A stretch of 64,000 nucleotides of DNA from Allohahella sp002354735 (lineage in GTDB: Bacteria; Pseudomonadota; Gammaproteobacteria; Pseudomonadales; Oleiphilaceae): the NCBI RefSeq assembly GCF_047946665.1, contig NZ_CP172312.1, positions 2,790,001 through 2,854,000 of the forward strand. The letters run 5' to 3'. The notes beneath the pieces are model-generated. The model was not told the origin of the DNA. It saw only the letters and a program-made list of their open reading frames with translations, and searched no databases. Below, piece after piece: positions 34,109 to 42,830 of this stretch. Numbering within the stretch: position 1 is the first letter of the stretch; the number at the start of each line of letters is the position of its first letter. A program made the position numbers and the translations under genes.

Positions 34109-34975
34109 ATGCCTTATTCCTCCGTTTTCAAAGACCAGCTATTCGAAGGCCAGACCATCATCGTTACTGGCGGCGGCAGTGGCATAGGCCGCTGTAATGC
34201 CCACGAGCTTGCTGCCCTTGGCGCCCGTGTCGTGCTGATTGGGCGCAAGCAGGAAAAGCTCGACTCGACGCAGGCTGAAATCATCGACGACGGCGGCAAG
34301 GTTGATACTAGAGCGTGCGATATCCGTGAAGAGGCCAGCGTCGTCGAAACGGTGCGCTCGATCGTGGATGCGCATGGCCAGATTCATGGCCTGGTCAACA
34401 ACGCTGGTGGCCAGTTTCCAGGGCCACTCAGCTCGATCTCACAGAAAGGCTTCGAAACTGTCGTCAGGACTAATCTGACCGGCGGCTTCATGATGGCACG
34501 CGAGGTCTACAAGCAGTCAATGAGCAAGCATGGCGGGGCCATCGTGAACATTATTGCCGACATGTGGGGCGGCATGCCGGGCATGGGGCACTCGGGTGCG
34601 GCAAGGGCGGGCATGGAAAACCTGACGAAAACTGCTGCCGTCGAGTGGGCGTCCAGTGGCACTCGCGTCAATGCGATCGCACCGGGCTGGATCGCCTCCA
34701 GCGGCCTCGATAACTATGACATCAGCATGAAGCCATTGATTTCTCAACTCGCTGAAAGCGTGCCCCAGAAGCGCCTTGGCACTGAAGCCGAGGTCAGCGC
34801 AGCGATCTGCTTCCTCCTGAGCGAAGGGGCATGCTTTATCAACGGCGCCACAATACGTGTGGACGGGGCGGCATCGCTCGGCAATCGAGTCTGGCCCTTG
34901 GCCAAAGCCCGCAACAAGCCGGAGTTCAATGGCTTCCACCGCAGTGTGACACCGAAAGTGCTGCAGAAGGACTGA
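34109..34975 (+). CDS. atuB: SDR-family protein AtuB
   Basis: 288 residues; TGGGSGIGR cofactor loop, NNAGG and a C-terminal dehydrogenase fold place it in the SDR superfamily, dienoyl/enoyl-CoA reductase side. The usual YxxxK catalytic pair is missing: the matching stretch reads HSGAARAG, with Ser/His and Arg in place. Related enoyl-CoA-reductase-type SDRs also lack the standard Tyr arrangement, so it may still be active. Probably handles a terpenoid alcohol/aldehyde or acyl-CoA. It lies between atuA and atuC with 3 bases to atuC. Confidence 0.85.
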   Translation: MPYSSVFKDQLFEGQTIIVTGGGSGIGRCNAHELAALGARVVLIGRKQEKLDSTQAEIIDDGGKVDTRACDIREEASVVETVRSIVDAHGQIHGLVNNAGGQFPGPLSSISQKGFETVVRTNLTGGFMMAREVYKQSMSKHGGAIVNIIADMWGGMPGMGHSGAARAGMENLTKTAAVEWASSGTRVNAIAPGWIASSGLDNYDISMKPLISQLAESVPQKRLGTEAEVSAAICFLLSEGACFINGATIRVDGAASLGNRVWPLAKARNKPEFNGFHRSVTPKVLQKD

Positions 34976-34978
34976 GCC

Positions 34979-36592
34979 ATGTATGGATTCGAAAGCACCC
35001 TCAATACCCGCAGTGAAGCCTTTGAGCGAAATACTGCGGCCATGCGTGCGCAGGTGGAGGAGTTCCGCGCGATAGGACGCAAGGTCTTCGATAGTGCTGA
35101 AGCGGCGCGAGAGAAATTCGAGAAACGCGGAAAGCTCCTGCCATGGGATCGGATTCGCCGGCTTATAGATCGCGACAGCGAGTTCCTCGAACTCTGCAGC
35201 CTTGCCGGCTACAAAATGCATGACGATAAGGACGGTAGCCTGGCAGGCGGTGGCATCATCGGCGGCATTGGCGTGGTTTCCGGCATGCGCTGCCTGGTGG
35301 TCGCCAGTAACGCAGCGATCAAGGGTGGGACCATCAGTCCAGCGGGTCTGCAAAAGTCACTTAGACTGCAGACGATCGCCCGGGAAAACAAGTTGCCCAT
35401 CATCACGCTCGCTGAAAGCGGCGGTGCCAATCTCAATTACGCCACTGATGTCTTCGTTGAAGGTGCGCGAGGCTTTGCCAATCAGGCGCGGCTTTCGGCG
35501 CTTGGCATCCCACAGATTACTGTTGTGCATGGCAACGCCACAGCGGGCGGCGCCTATCAACCCGGCCTGTCTGATTACGTCGTGGTGGTGAAAGGTCAGT
35601 CCAAACTGTTTCTCGCGGGCCCTCCCCTGCTCAAGGCCGCCACCGGCGAAGTCGCCAGCGACGAAGAGCTCGGCGGTGCCGAGATGCACGCCACCGAAGC
35701 CGGTACCGCTGAATATATCGCTGACAACGACGGCGATGCCATCGAAACCGTGCGGGAGCTGGTAGCGATGCTGCCATGGCAACGCACACTGCCGCTCAAT
35801 CGTGCAGAATCACGGCCAGCCGCATACGACCAGAATGAGCTGCTCGGTCTCGTACCCGCCGATACCAAGACGCCTTACGATGTTCGTGAAATCGTCATCA
35901 GATTGGCCGATGGGGGGCGCTATCAGGACTTCAAGGCGGCTTACGATGCACAGACCGTCTGCGGTTTTATCCGCATCGATGGCTTCAGCTGCGGCATCAT
36001 CGGTAACAACGGCCCGATCACCCCGGCCGGGGCGACCAAAGCGGCGCAGTTCATTCAACTCTGCGAGCAAAGCAATACCGCCATCATCTTCTTCCATAAC
36101 ACGACCGGATTCATGGTCGGCACCGATAGCGAGCAGAATGGCATTATCAAACATGGCTCGAAAATGCTGCAGGCTGTGGCCAACGCCACTGTGCCCAGGC
36201 TGACCGTCGTGGTCGGCGGCTCATACGGCGCCGGCAACTATGCCATGTGCGGGCGTGGTCTCGACCCGAGATTTATCTTCGCCTGGCCCAACAGCCGAAC
36301 GGCAGTCATGGGTGGCGCACAGGCGGGCAAGGTGCTGCGCATCGTGGCAGAAGAAAAACAGCGCAAGCTGGGCATGGAGCCAGATCCGAAGATGCTCGAC
36401 GCGCTGGAGGCTGCGACTGCAGAAAAACTTAACAAGGGCAGCACCTCCCTTTATGGCACCGCAAGACTTTGGGACGATGGCCTCATTGACCCGCGCGAAA
36501 CCCGATCTGTACTCGCCCACTGCCTGCTGGTGTGTAACGAAGCCGAGGCACGAACACTGCGACCCAGCACCTTCGGCGTCGCCCGTTTCTAA
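34979..36592 (+). CDS. atuC: Geranyl-CoA carboxylase beta (carboxyltransferase) subunit
   Basis: 537-residue acyl-CoA carboxyltransferase with the two crotonase-like halves of the family (GGGIIGGIGVVSG, LAESGGANL, then HNTTGFMVG and GSYGAGNYAMCGR). Works with the biotin-carrying AtuF to carboxylate cis-geranyl-CoA to isohexenylglutaconyl-CoA. It is close to 3-methylcrotonyl-CoA carboxylase beta (LiuB); assignment to geranyl-CoA rests on the atu context. Confidence 0.93.
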   Translation: MYGFESTLNTRSEAFERNTAAMRAQVEEFRAIGRKVFDSAEAAREKFEKRGKLLPWDRIRRLIDRDSEFLELCSLAGYKMHDDKDGSLAGGGIIGGIGVVSGMRCLVVASNAAIKGGTISPAGLQKSLRLQTIARENKLPIITLAESGGANLNYATDVFVEGARGFANQARLSALGIPQITVVHGNATAGGAYQPGLSDYVVVVKGQSKLFLAGPPLLKAATGEVASDEELGGAEMHATEAGTAEYIADNDGDAIETVRELVAMLPWQRTLPLNRAESRPAAYDQNELLGLVPADTKTPYDVREIVIRLADGGRYQDFKAAYDAQTVCGFIRIDGFSCGIIGNNGPITPAGATKAAQFIQLCEQSNTAIIFFHNTTGFMVGTDSEQNGIIKHGSKMLQAVANATVPRLTVVVGGSYGAGNYAMCGRGLDPRFIFAWPNSRTAVMGGAQAGKVLRIVAEEKQRKLGMEPDPKMLDALEAATAEKLNKGSTSLYGTARLWDDGLIDPRETRSVLAHCLLVCNEAEARTLRPSTFGVARF

Positions 36593-36624
36593 TTCATAAC
36601 AAGACCATCTACGGGAGTAGCCGA

Positions 36625-37845
36625 ATGCTGTTCACCCAGGAACATAATGAAATCCGTCGGACTGTGCGCCAGTTCGTCGAGCAGGAGATAAACCCCAACG
36701 TTGCGCAGTGGGAAGCAGATGGCCGTTTTCCGATGCGCGATATCTTCCGGAAAATGGGCGCACTTGGTCTTCTAGGCATCCATAAGCCTGAGAAGTATGG
36801 TGGTCTTGGCCTCGACTACTCGTACAATCTCGTGGCTGCCGAAGAGCTCGGTACGGCATGGGCCGGTGGCATCCCGCTTGCTATCGGGGTCCAGACCGAC
36901 ATGTGCACCCCGGCCATTGCCCGTTTTGGTTCTGATGAGCTCAAGCGCGAGTTCCTGGCGCCGTCCATTACCGGCGAAGCCATCGGCTGCATCGGCGTCA
37001 GTGAAACCGGCGCCGGTTCAGACGTTGCCGGACTGAAGACCACGGCACGCAAGGATGGCGACGATTACATCATCAATGGCCACAAGATGTGGATCACCAA
37101 CTCGCCGCAGGCCGATTTCATATGTCTGCTGGCAAATACCAGCGATGATAAGCCTCACAAGAACAAGACACTGATTGTCGTGCCGATGAATTCCCCAGGA
37201 ATCACCCTCTCCAAGCACCTCGACAAACTAGGCATGCGTTCCTCTGAAACGGCGCAGGTCTTCTTCGATGACGTGCGTGTGCCGCAGCGATATCGCGTTG
37301 GCGCCGAGGGTACGGGGTTCATGCTGCAGATGCTGCAGTTTCAGGAAGAGCGGCTCTGGGGGGCTGCCAACACTATCAAGGCGCTGGAAAACTGCGTGAA
37401 CGAGACAATCAATTACTGTCGCGAGCGCAAGACTTTCGGCCAGCCACTGATCGACAACCAGGTCGTTCATTTCCGACTCGCCGAGCTGCAGACTGAAATT
37501 GAATGTCTGCGGGCTCTCACCTATCAAGCTTGTGAACTTTATGTCGCTGGTAAAGACGTGACCAATCTGGCCTCTATGGCCAAACTCAAGGCTGGCCGAC
37601 TCGGCCGCGAAGTGACGGACAGCTGTCTGCAGTATTGGGGTGGCATGGGTTTCATGTGGGACAACCAGGTCTCGAGGGCCTTCCGTGATGTCCGGCTGGT
37701 GTCTATTGGCGGTGGTGCTGACGAAATCATGCTTGGCATCATCTGCAAACTGATGGGCACACTCCCCGGCAAGAAAAAATCGCCTGTCGCCGCCGCACCG
37801 GCAGTCGCCAATGCAGAGCTCGCTTCACAGGAGGCGTTGAAATGA
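36625..37845 (+). CDS. atuD: Citronellyl-CoA dehydrogenase (acyl-CoA dehydrogenase)
   Basis: 406-residue FAD acyl-CoA dehydrogenase: signature GCIGVSETGAGSDVAG, the KMWITNSPQAD beta-domain stretch, and the C-terminal RKTFGQPLIDNQ and QYWGGMGFMWDN helices. In the atu route it oxidises citronellyl-CoA to cis-geranyl-CoA, using ETF. A short Ala/Pro-rich tail follows the domain. The stop overlaps the atuE ATG (ATGA). Confidence 0.9.
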   Translation: MLFTQEHNEIRRTVRQFVEQEINPNVAQWEADGRFPMRDIFRKMGALGLLGIHKPEKYGGLGLDYSYNLVAAEELGTAWAGGIPLAIGVQTDMCTPAIARFGSDELKREFLAPSITGEAIGCIGVSETGAGSDVAGLKTTARKDGDDYIINGHKMWITNSPQADFICLLANTSDDKPHKNKTLIVVPMNSPGITLSKHLDKLGMRSSETAQVFFDDVRVPQRYRVGAEGTGFMLQMLQFQEERLWGAANTIKALENCVNETINYCRERKTFGQPLIDNQVVHFRLAELQTEIECLRALTYQACELYVAGKDVTNLASMAKLKAGRLGREVTDSCLQYWGGMGFMWDNQVSRAFRDVRLVSIGGGADEIMLGIICKLMGTLPGKKKSPVAAAPAVANAELASQEALK

Positions 37846-38741
37846 ATTTCCCGAAAACCGAGGCCCTGAAACTGGACTTTTCAGCTGGTGTCCTGCGGGT
37901 CGTGCTCTCACGTCCCCAGGTACGGAACGCCATGAGCCTGCAAATGGTCAAGGAGCTGATTGCAGTCTTTGGGGTTGTTGCCTCAAGAAACGCAACTGAT
38001 CTGTCAGCTGACATGGTACGTGTCGTAGTCATTTCCGGTGAGGGGCAGCATTTCTGTGCAGGTGCGGATATCAGCGACATGGCCGGTGCAAGACAGCGCG
38101 CCTCATCCGATAAAGGCCGAACTACAGCCGCTGACAATCTGCAGCAGACCAGCGCCCAGCAAATCGCAGCAGACCCATTTGCTGCGCTGAATCGCGCCTT
38201 TGGCACAATGCTCATGACCATCGACCAGGCACCCTGCGCCGTGGTCGTTGCGCTTGATGGTGCAGTGCTTGGCGGCGGGTTCGGTCTTGCCTGCGTAAGC
38301 GATCATGCCATTGCCGCGCCCGACACCCGCTTTGGCCTACCTGAAACCAGCCTCGGCATTCTGCCTGCCCAAATTGCGCCTTTCGTGGTGCGTCGAATTG
38401 GGCTCACTCAAGCCCGTTCGCTGGCACTTCTGGGTCGCCGCTTCGGCGCCGATGAAGCACTGAGACTCGGGCTGATACACGAAACAGTAGAATCCGCAGA
38501 TGCGCTTGAAGACCGTGTCGACGCCGTGATTGCGGAAATACGACGCTGTGCGCCGCGAGCCAGCCGGGAAACCAAAGCTCTGCTGCACCGGGTTGATCCG
38601 CCTTCGTCCGAGCCATTGCAGGATATTCTCGATGCGGCTGCATTGAGCTTCAGTGCGGCTGTGCAGAGCGACGAGGGTGCAGAGGGGACCATGGCCTTCA
38701 TGCAGAAACGCAAGCCACGATGGGAGGCTGACCAGCAATGA
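37842..38741 (+). CDS. atuE: Isohexenylglutaconyl-CoA hydratase (crotonase family)
   Basis: 299 residues of the enoyl-CoA hydratase/isomerase family. Oxyanion-hole segments are CAGADISDM and DGAVLGGGFGLACVSD; the later acidic region is LPETSLGILPAQ. In the atu route AtuE hydrates isohexenylglutaconyl-CoA to 3-hydroxy-3-isohexenylglutaryl-CoA. It overlaps atuD in front and atuF behind by ATGA, so the three are translated together. Confidence 0.9.
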   Translation: MNFPKTEALKLDFSAGVLRVVLSRPQVRNAMSLQMVKELIAVFGVVASRNATDLSADMVRVVVISGEGQHFCAGADISDMAGARQRASSDKGRTTAADNLQQTSAQQIAADPFAALNRAFGTMLMTIDQAPCAVVVALDGAVLGGGFGLACVSDHAIAAPDTRFGLPETSLGILPAQIAPFVVRRIGLTQARSLALLGRRFGADEALRLGLIHETVESADALEDRVDAVIAEIRRCAPRASRETKALLHRVDPPSSEPLQDILDAAALSFSAAVQSDEGAEGTMAFMQKRKPRWEADQQ

Positions 38742-40858
38742 GTGATAGCGAAGCGAAGGTACATCAGTTCGATAGCATACTGGTCGCGAATCGTGGCGAA
38801 ATTGCCTGCCGCGTCATTCGGACGGCGCAACGACTGGGCTATCGTGCTATCGCTGTCTATAGCGAACCTGATGCCGATGCCGCTCACGTGCGTCTCGCGG
38901 ATGAAGCCTATGCCCTGCAAGGTTCCACCAGTAGCGAAAGCTATCTGGATATTGCGCAGATCGTGGCGGCCTGCGAAGCCACCGGCGCCGGCGCGGTGCA
39001 CCCTGGCTACGGTTTTCTGTCGGAAAACACAGCCTTCGCCAGTGCCTGTGAGGCCGCTGGCGTCATCTTCATCGGACCACCTGCCGCCGCGATCGAGCTT
39101 ATGGGCAGCAAACGCCTTTCCAAGGTCGCCATGCTGAAAGCCGGTGTACCCTGCATACCCGGCTACGAAGATGCTGCACAGGATACCGAGACACTCAAGT
39201 CTGCAGCAGACGCGATCGGTTACCCGCTGATGATCAAGGCTTCCGCTGGCGGCGGCGGCCGCGGCATGCGGCTGGTGCAAAAGGCAGCAGACTTCGAGGC
39301 ACAGCTCAAGACGGCTCGCTCCGAGGCACTGAACGCCTTCGGCAGCGACGAGGTCATTCTGGAAAAGGCAGTCATCGAGCCACGTCACATCGAAATTCAG
39401 GTCATGGCAGACCGCTACGGCCACACCATCCATCTTGGTGAGCGTGACTGTTCAATACAGCGACGGCATCAGAAAGTCGTCGAAGAAGCGCCCTCTCCTG
39501 TAGTGAGCGAAGCGTTGAGACAGCAGATGGGCGAAGCAGCCGTTCGTGCCGCCAGTAGCTGTGGCTACTTTGGCGCTGGTACTGTGGAATTCCTGCTGGA
39601 CCGCAGTGGAAGCTTCTACTTCCTCGAAATGAACACCCGCTTGCAGGTCGAGCATCCGGTAACGGAAATGGTGACAGGCCTGGACCTGGTCGCCATGCAG
39701 ATCGAAGTGGCGGCCGGTCGTCAGCTGAAACTTCAGCAGAGCGATATTGTGCTCCGTGGTCACGCCATAGAAGTTCGAGTCTACGCGGAAGATCCTTCAC
39801 GCGATTTTTTGCCCCAGACCGGGCATATTGCGCTATGGCAGCACCAGGGTAAAAGCGTTGACGAGCTTGGTCTTATCACCGACTTCAGCGGCGCACCGAC
39901 TGCTGTAGCTGCACGTAGCGGCGGTCTGCGAGTGGACGATGGCTTTCTGAGCGGTCAGACAATATCCCCATATTATGACCCCATGCTTGCCAAGGTTATC
40001 GGCTTTGGACCGGATCGCGAGACGGCACGCCGTCATCTGTTGAAGGGACTGGACAACATGACGCTGTTTGGTCTGACCAGCAATCTTTCGTTTCTCAGTA
40101 GCATCCTCCGCAACAGTGAATTCATCAGTGGCCGCACCACCACCGCCTTCCTTCAACAACAGAGTCAGGCACTAGGTGTGGAGCAGGATGAAGCTGGACT
40201 GGCGCTAGCGCTGGCAGCGCTCGTAATCTACCTCAAGTCCGATCCTCGCGCGGCTGGCCTCAAGGCAAGCGGCGCACTGGCCATTCCTGTTGCGTCAAAC
40301 ATTATCCTGCAGGCCGAAGACAGTGAAACATCCGCACAAGCTGTGAGAATCCGCCGGATAGCCGCCGCAGGTCAGACGAGGCAGCAGCAGTCAGAGCCCA
40401 TCTTCGAAGTCACGGCTGAACATGGCCGGCATGAGTTCCGTGTGCTGACGACAGAAGCTGATGCCATCATGGTGGTCATAGACAGGCGTCGGATTCGTGT
40501 CCCTTTCATAATGACCGGACCAGAAGGCGGTCGCAGCGTGTGGCTCAAGGTGAGAGAAGTGAGTCACACTTCGCACCACGCGTTTACCGATGTCACTCGC
40601 CAGCGAAAGAGTGCGACCGCCAGTGTTGGTGATGGCCGGATTTATGCTTCAATGGACGGACTGGTCATTGCCGCTCACGCAAGCGAAGGAGACATTGTGA
40701 AACAGGGCGAACTGCTGTTCACGCTGGAAGCCATGAAGATCGAACATCCGCTCACCGCCAATGCTAGCGGCCGTCTGGCGGCGGTCCATGTCAGCGCGGG
40801 CGCTCAGGTGAAGGGCAGACAGCTTCTTGCGGAAATCGAGATTCAGTCCGATGAGTGA
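38738..40858 (+). CDS. atuF: Geranyl-CoA carboxylase alpha (biotin) subunit
   Basis: 706 residues: biotin carboxylase domain (ANRGEIACRVIRTAQ at the start, ATP-grasp loop GGGGRGMRL, EMNTRLQVEHPVTE), linker, and a C-terminal biotinyl domain with EAMKIEH; the biotinylated Lys is 667. Somewhat longer than typical MCC alpha chains. Partner of AtuC. Its stop overlaps the start of the acyl-CoA ligase by 8 bases. Confidence 0.93.
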   Translation: MSDSEAKVHQFDSILVANRGEIACRVIRTAQRLGYRAIAVYSEPDADAAHVRLADEAYALQGSTSSESYLDIAQIVAACEATGAGAVHPGYGFLSENTAFASACEAAGVIFIGPPAAAIELMGSKRLSKVAMLKAGVPCIPGYEDAAQDTETLKSAADAIGYPLMIKASAGGGGRGMRLVQKAADFEAQLKTARSEALNAFGSDEVILEKAVIEPRHIEIQVMADRYGHTIHLGERDCSIQRRHQKVVEEAPSPVVSEALRQQMGEAAVRAASSCGYFGAGTVEFLLDRSGSFYFLEMNTRLQVEHPVTEMVTGLDLVAMQIEVAAGRQLKLQQSDIVLRGHAIEVRVYAEDPSRDFLPQTGHIALWQHQGKSVDELGLITDFSGAPTAVAARSGGLRVDDGFLSGQTISPYYDPMLAKVIGFGPDRETARRHLLKGLDNMTLFGLTSNLSFLSSILRNSEFISGRTTTAFLQQQSQALGVEQDEAGLALALAALVIYLKSDPRAAGLKASGALAIPVASNIILQAEDSETSAQAVRIRRIAAAGQTRQQQSEPIFEVTAEHGRHEFRVLTTEADAIMVVIDRRRIRVPFIMTGPEGGRSVWLKVREVSHTSHHAFTDVTRQRKSATASVGDGRIYASMDGLVIAAHASEGDIVKQGELLFTLEAMKIEHPLTANASGRLAAVHVSAGAQVKGRQLLAEIEIQSDE

Positions 40859-42713
40859 AGGCGAGCGAATCGGTCTGACTGATATTGTCAGAACCTTGCC
40901 CGCAGTGGTCCGGCGACTGCCATCCATTCTGAAGGGGGTCTATTATTTCGCCCTTATCAGAGAGCAGGCCGATCTGACAATGGGCGACATTCTGATCGAT
41001 AACGCCGATAAACACGGCGACGTCACGGCGATTCTGTACGAGTCACGCGCGATCACCTACAGGCAGCTCAACACACTCGTCAACAAGACTGCCAACTATC
41101 TCCATGCCATGGGTATCGAACGGGGCGACGTCATTGCCCTTAATATGCAGAACCGGCCTGAGGTACTCGCGGTAATCATGGCCGCCGCCAAACTTGGGGC
41201 GGCCTGCGCAATGATCAATACAGCCCAACGGGGTGAAAGTCTCGTTCATTCTCTCACCCTTACGCGACCACGCGCCGTCATTATGGGCGAAGAACAGATG
41301 GAGGCGTGGGACTCCGCGATCGCGGCTGCGACTTCACCGGACGTCCTGGATTTTGAGTTCAAGCTGTTCGTACCTGATATCGATATCCTCAGCGACAGTG
41401 CCTTCAAGCAGTGGAAACGGCGTCACAAGACCCCTGAGCGTTTCGTCAACATTATTACCGCTGTAGACAGCTATCGTTCCGATGAGCCGAGGATTCTCAA
41501 TCGTCCGGTAGCTGGAGACACTGCCGTTTATCTGTTCACCTCCGGCACGACCGGCTTGCCCAAGGCAGCACCGAGCAGTCACCTCAAATGGTTCAAGGCC
41601 TATGGTGGCTTTGGGCACATGGCGCTTGCGCTCAAACCTGATGATGTCGTGTACGTCCCATTGCCGCTTTATCACGGCACAGGCCTGCTTGTCTGTTGGG
41701 GTGCTGCGTTGGCTGGTAGCTGTGCAATCGCTATTCGGCGCAAGTTCTCGGCCACCCAGTTCTGGGATGATGTCCGTCGCTTCGATGCCACGGTCTTTGG
41801 CTACGTGGGCGAGCTGTGCCGCTATCTTCTCGCGCAGCCCCCAAGTCCCCGGGACAGGCAGCATCGACTGACAAGGATGATAGGCAACGGCCTTCGCCCC
41901 AGCATATGGGTGCCATTCAAAAGACGCTTTGGTATCAAGCAGGTATCAGAGCTCTACGCGGCCAGCGAAGGCAACATCGGTTTCAGCAACTTCCTGAATC
42001 TTGACAACACAGTAGGCTTTTCGACAGCACCCTTTGCACTTGTTCAGTATAAGGAAGGGACCCGTGAGCCCGTCAGAAACAAGCGGGGGCTTCTGACCAA
42101 AGTTGCCCAGGGCGAACCTGGCCTGCTATTGGGTGAAATAACCGACCGGTGGAAGTTCGAAGGCTACAGCCAGTCAGAGGCTACTGAGCAGGCCATCGTG
42201 CGTGACGCGTTTCGCAAGGGCGATGCCTGGTTCAATACTGGGGACGTCTTGCGAAACATAGGCTGGCGGCACCTGCAGTTCGTCGACCGGATGGGCGATA
42301 CATTTCGCTGGAAAGGCGAGAACGTTTCGACGACAGAGGTCGAGAATGTCCTTGACGATTTTCCGAACATCGGCGAGGTCATCGTGTATGGCATCGAACT
42401 ACCAGAGGCCAGCGGTCGGGTGGGTATGGCCACCGTGACATTGTCAGATGATGCGGCTGGACTCGATACCAACGCCCTGCTGGTTTATCTGGAGGAGCGT
42501 CTGCCTCGATATGCACTTCCCGTCTTTCTGCGCGTTACGCCTGAAATAGAGAAAACCGCTACGTTCAAGTACAAAAAAGTGGACCTCAAGAAGCTCGGGT
42601 ACACGCCCCGCTCCGGAGATGCACTGTATGTTCTCCACCCCGACAAGAGCACCTACGTACGTCTCACACTCGCCTTGGCCAAACAGATCGATAGCGCTAC
42701 ACTCCGCTTCTGA
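40851..42713 (+). CDS. atuH: Terpenoid/long-chain acyl-CoA ligase
   Basis: 620-residue AMP-forming acyl-CoA synthetase of the very-long-chain/FATP type: P-loop YLFTSGTTGLPKAAPSSH, YAASEGN in the A5 region, and the FRWKGENVSTTEVE hinge. It probably activates citronellic/geranic acid to the CoA thioester for the atu route, as AtuH is proposed to do. The ATG overlaps the atuF stop (ATGAGTGA); an earlier in-frame Met lies inside atuF. Last gene of the operon; atuG is not present here. Confidence 0.86.
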   Translation: MSEGERIGLTDIVRTLPAVVRRLPSILKGVYYFALIREQADLTMGDILIDNADKHGDVTAILYESRAITYRQLNTLVNKTANYLHAMGIERGDVIALNMQNRPEVLAVIMAAAKLGAACAMINTAQRGESLVHSLTLTRPRAVIMGEEQMEAWDSAIAAATSPDVLDFEFKLFVPDIDILSDSAFKQWKRRHKTPERFVNIITAVDSYRSDEPRILNRPVAGDTAVYLFTSGTTGLPKAAPSSHLKWFKAYGGFGHMALALKPDDVVYVPLPLYHGTGLLVCWGAALAGSCAIAIRRKFSATQFWDDVRRFDATVFGYVGELCRYLLAQPPSPRDRQHRLTRMIGNGLRPSIWVPFKRRFGIKQVSELYAASEGNIGFSNFLNLDNTVGFSTAPFALVQYKEGTREPVRNKRGLLTKVAQGEPGLLLGEITDRWKFEGYSQSEATEQAIVRDAFRKGDAWFNTGDVLRNIGWRHLQFVDRMGDTFRWKGENVSTTEVENVLDDFPNIGEVIVYGIELPEASGRVGMATVTLSDDAAGLDTNALLVYLEERLPRYALPVFLRVTPEIEKTATFKYKKVDLKKLGYTPRSGDALYVLHPDKSTYVRLTLALAKQIDSATLRF

Positions 42714-42830
42714 AGCGGGAGACCAGTCTGCTACGTAGCTCTGGATTGAGCCATCTGGCATCCTGCTGATTGTAGGCCGATCTGTTCCGGTGTCCTGGAT
42801 CGATCGCCGTCATCAAGGGACGTACGATTT

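Noticed and set aside
34517..35353. 278-codon minus-strand frame opposite atuB and atuC.
   Set aside because: Same reason: antisense, no motif, crosses an operon junction.
38408..39433. 341-codon minus-strand frame opposite atuE and atuF.
   Set aside because: It spans two genes with clear conserved motifs on the other strand and crosses their boundary.
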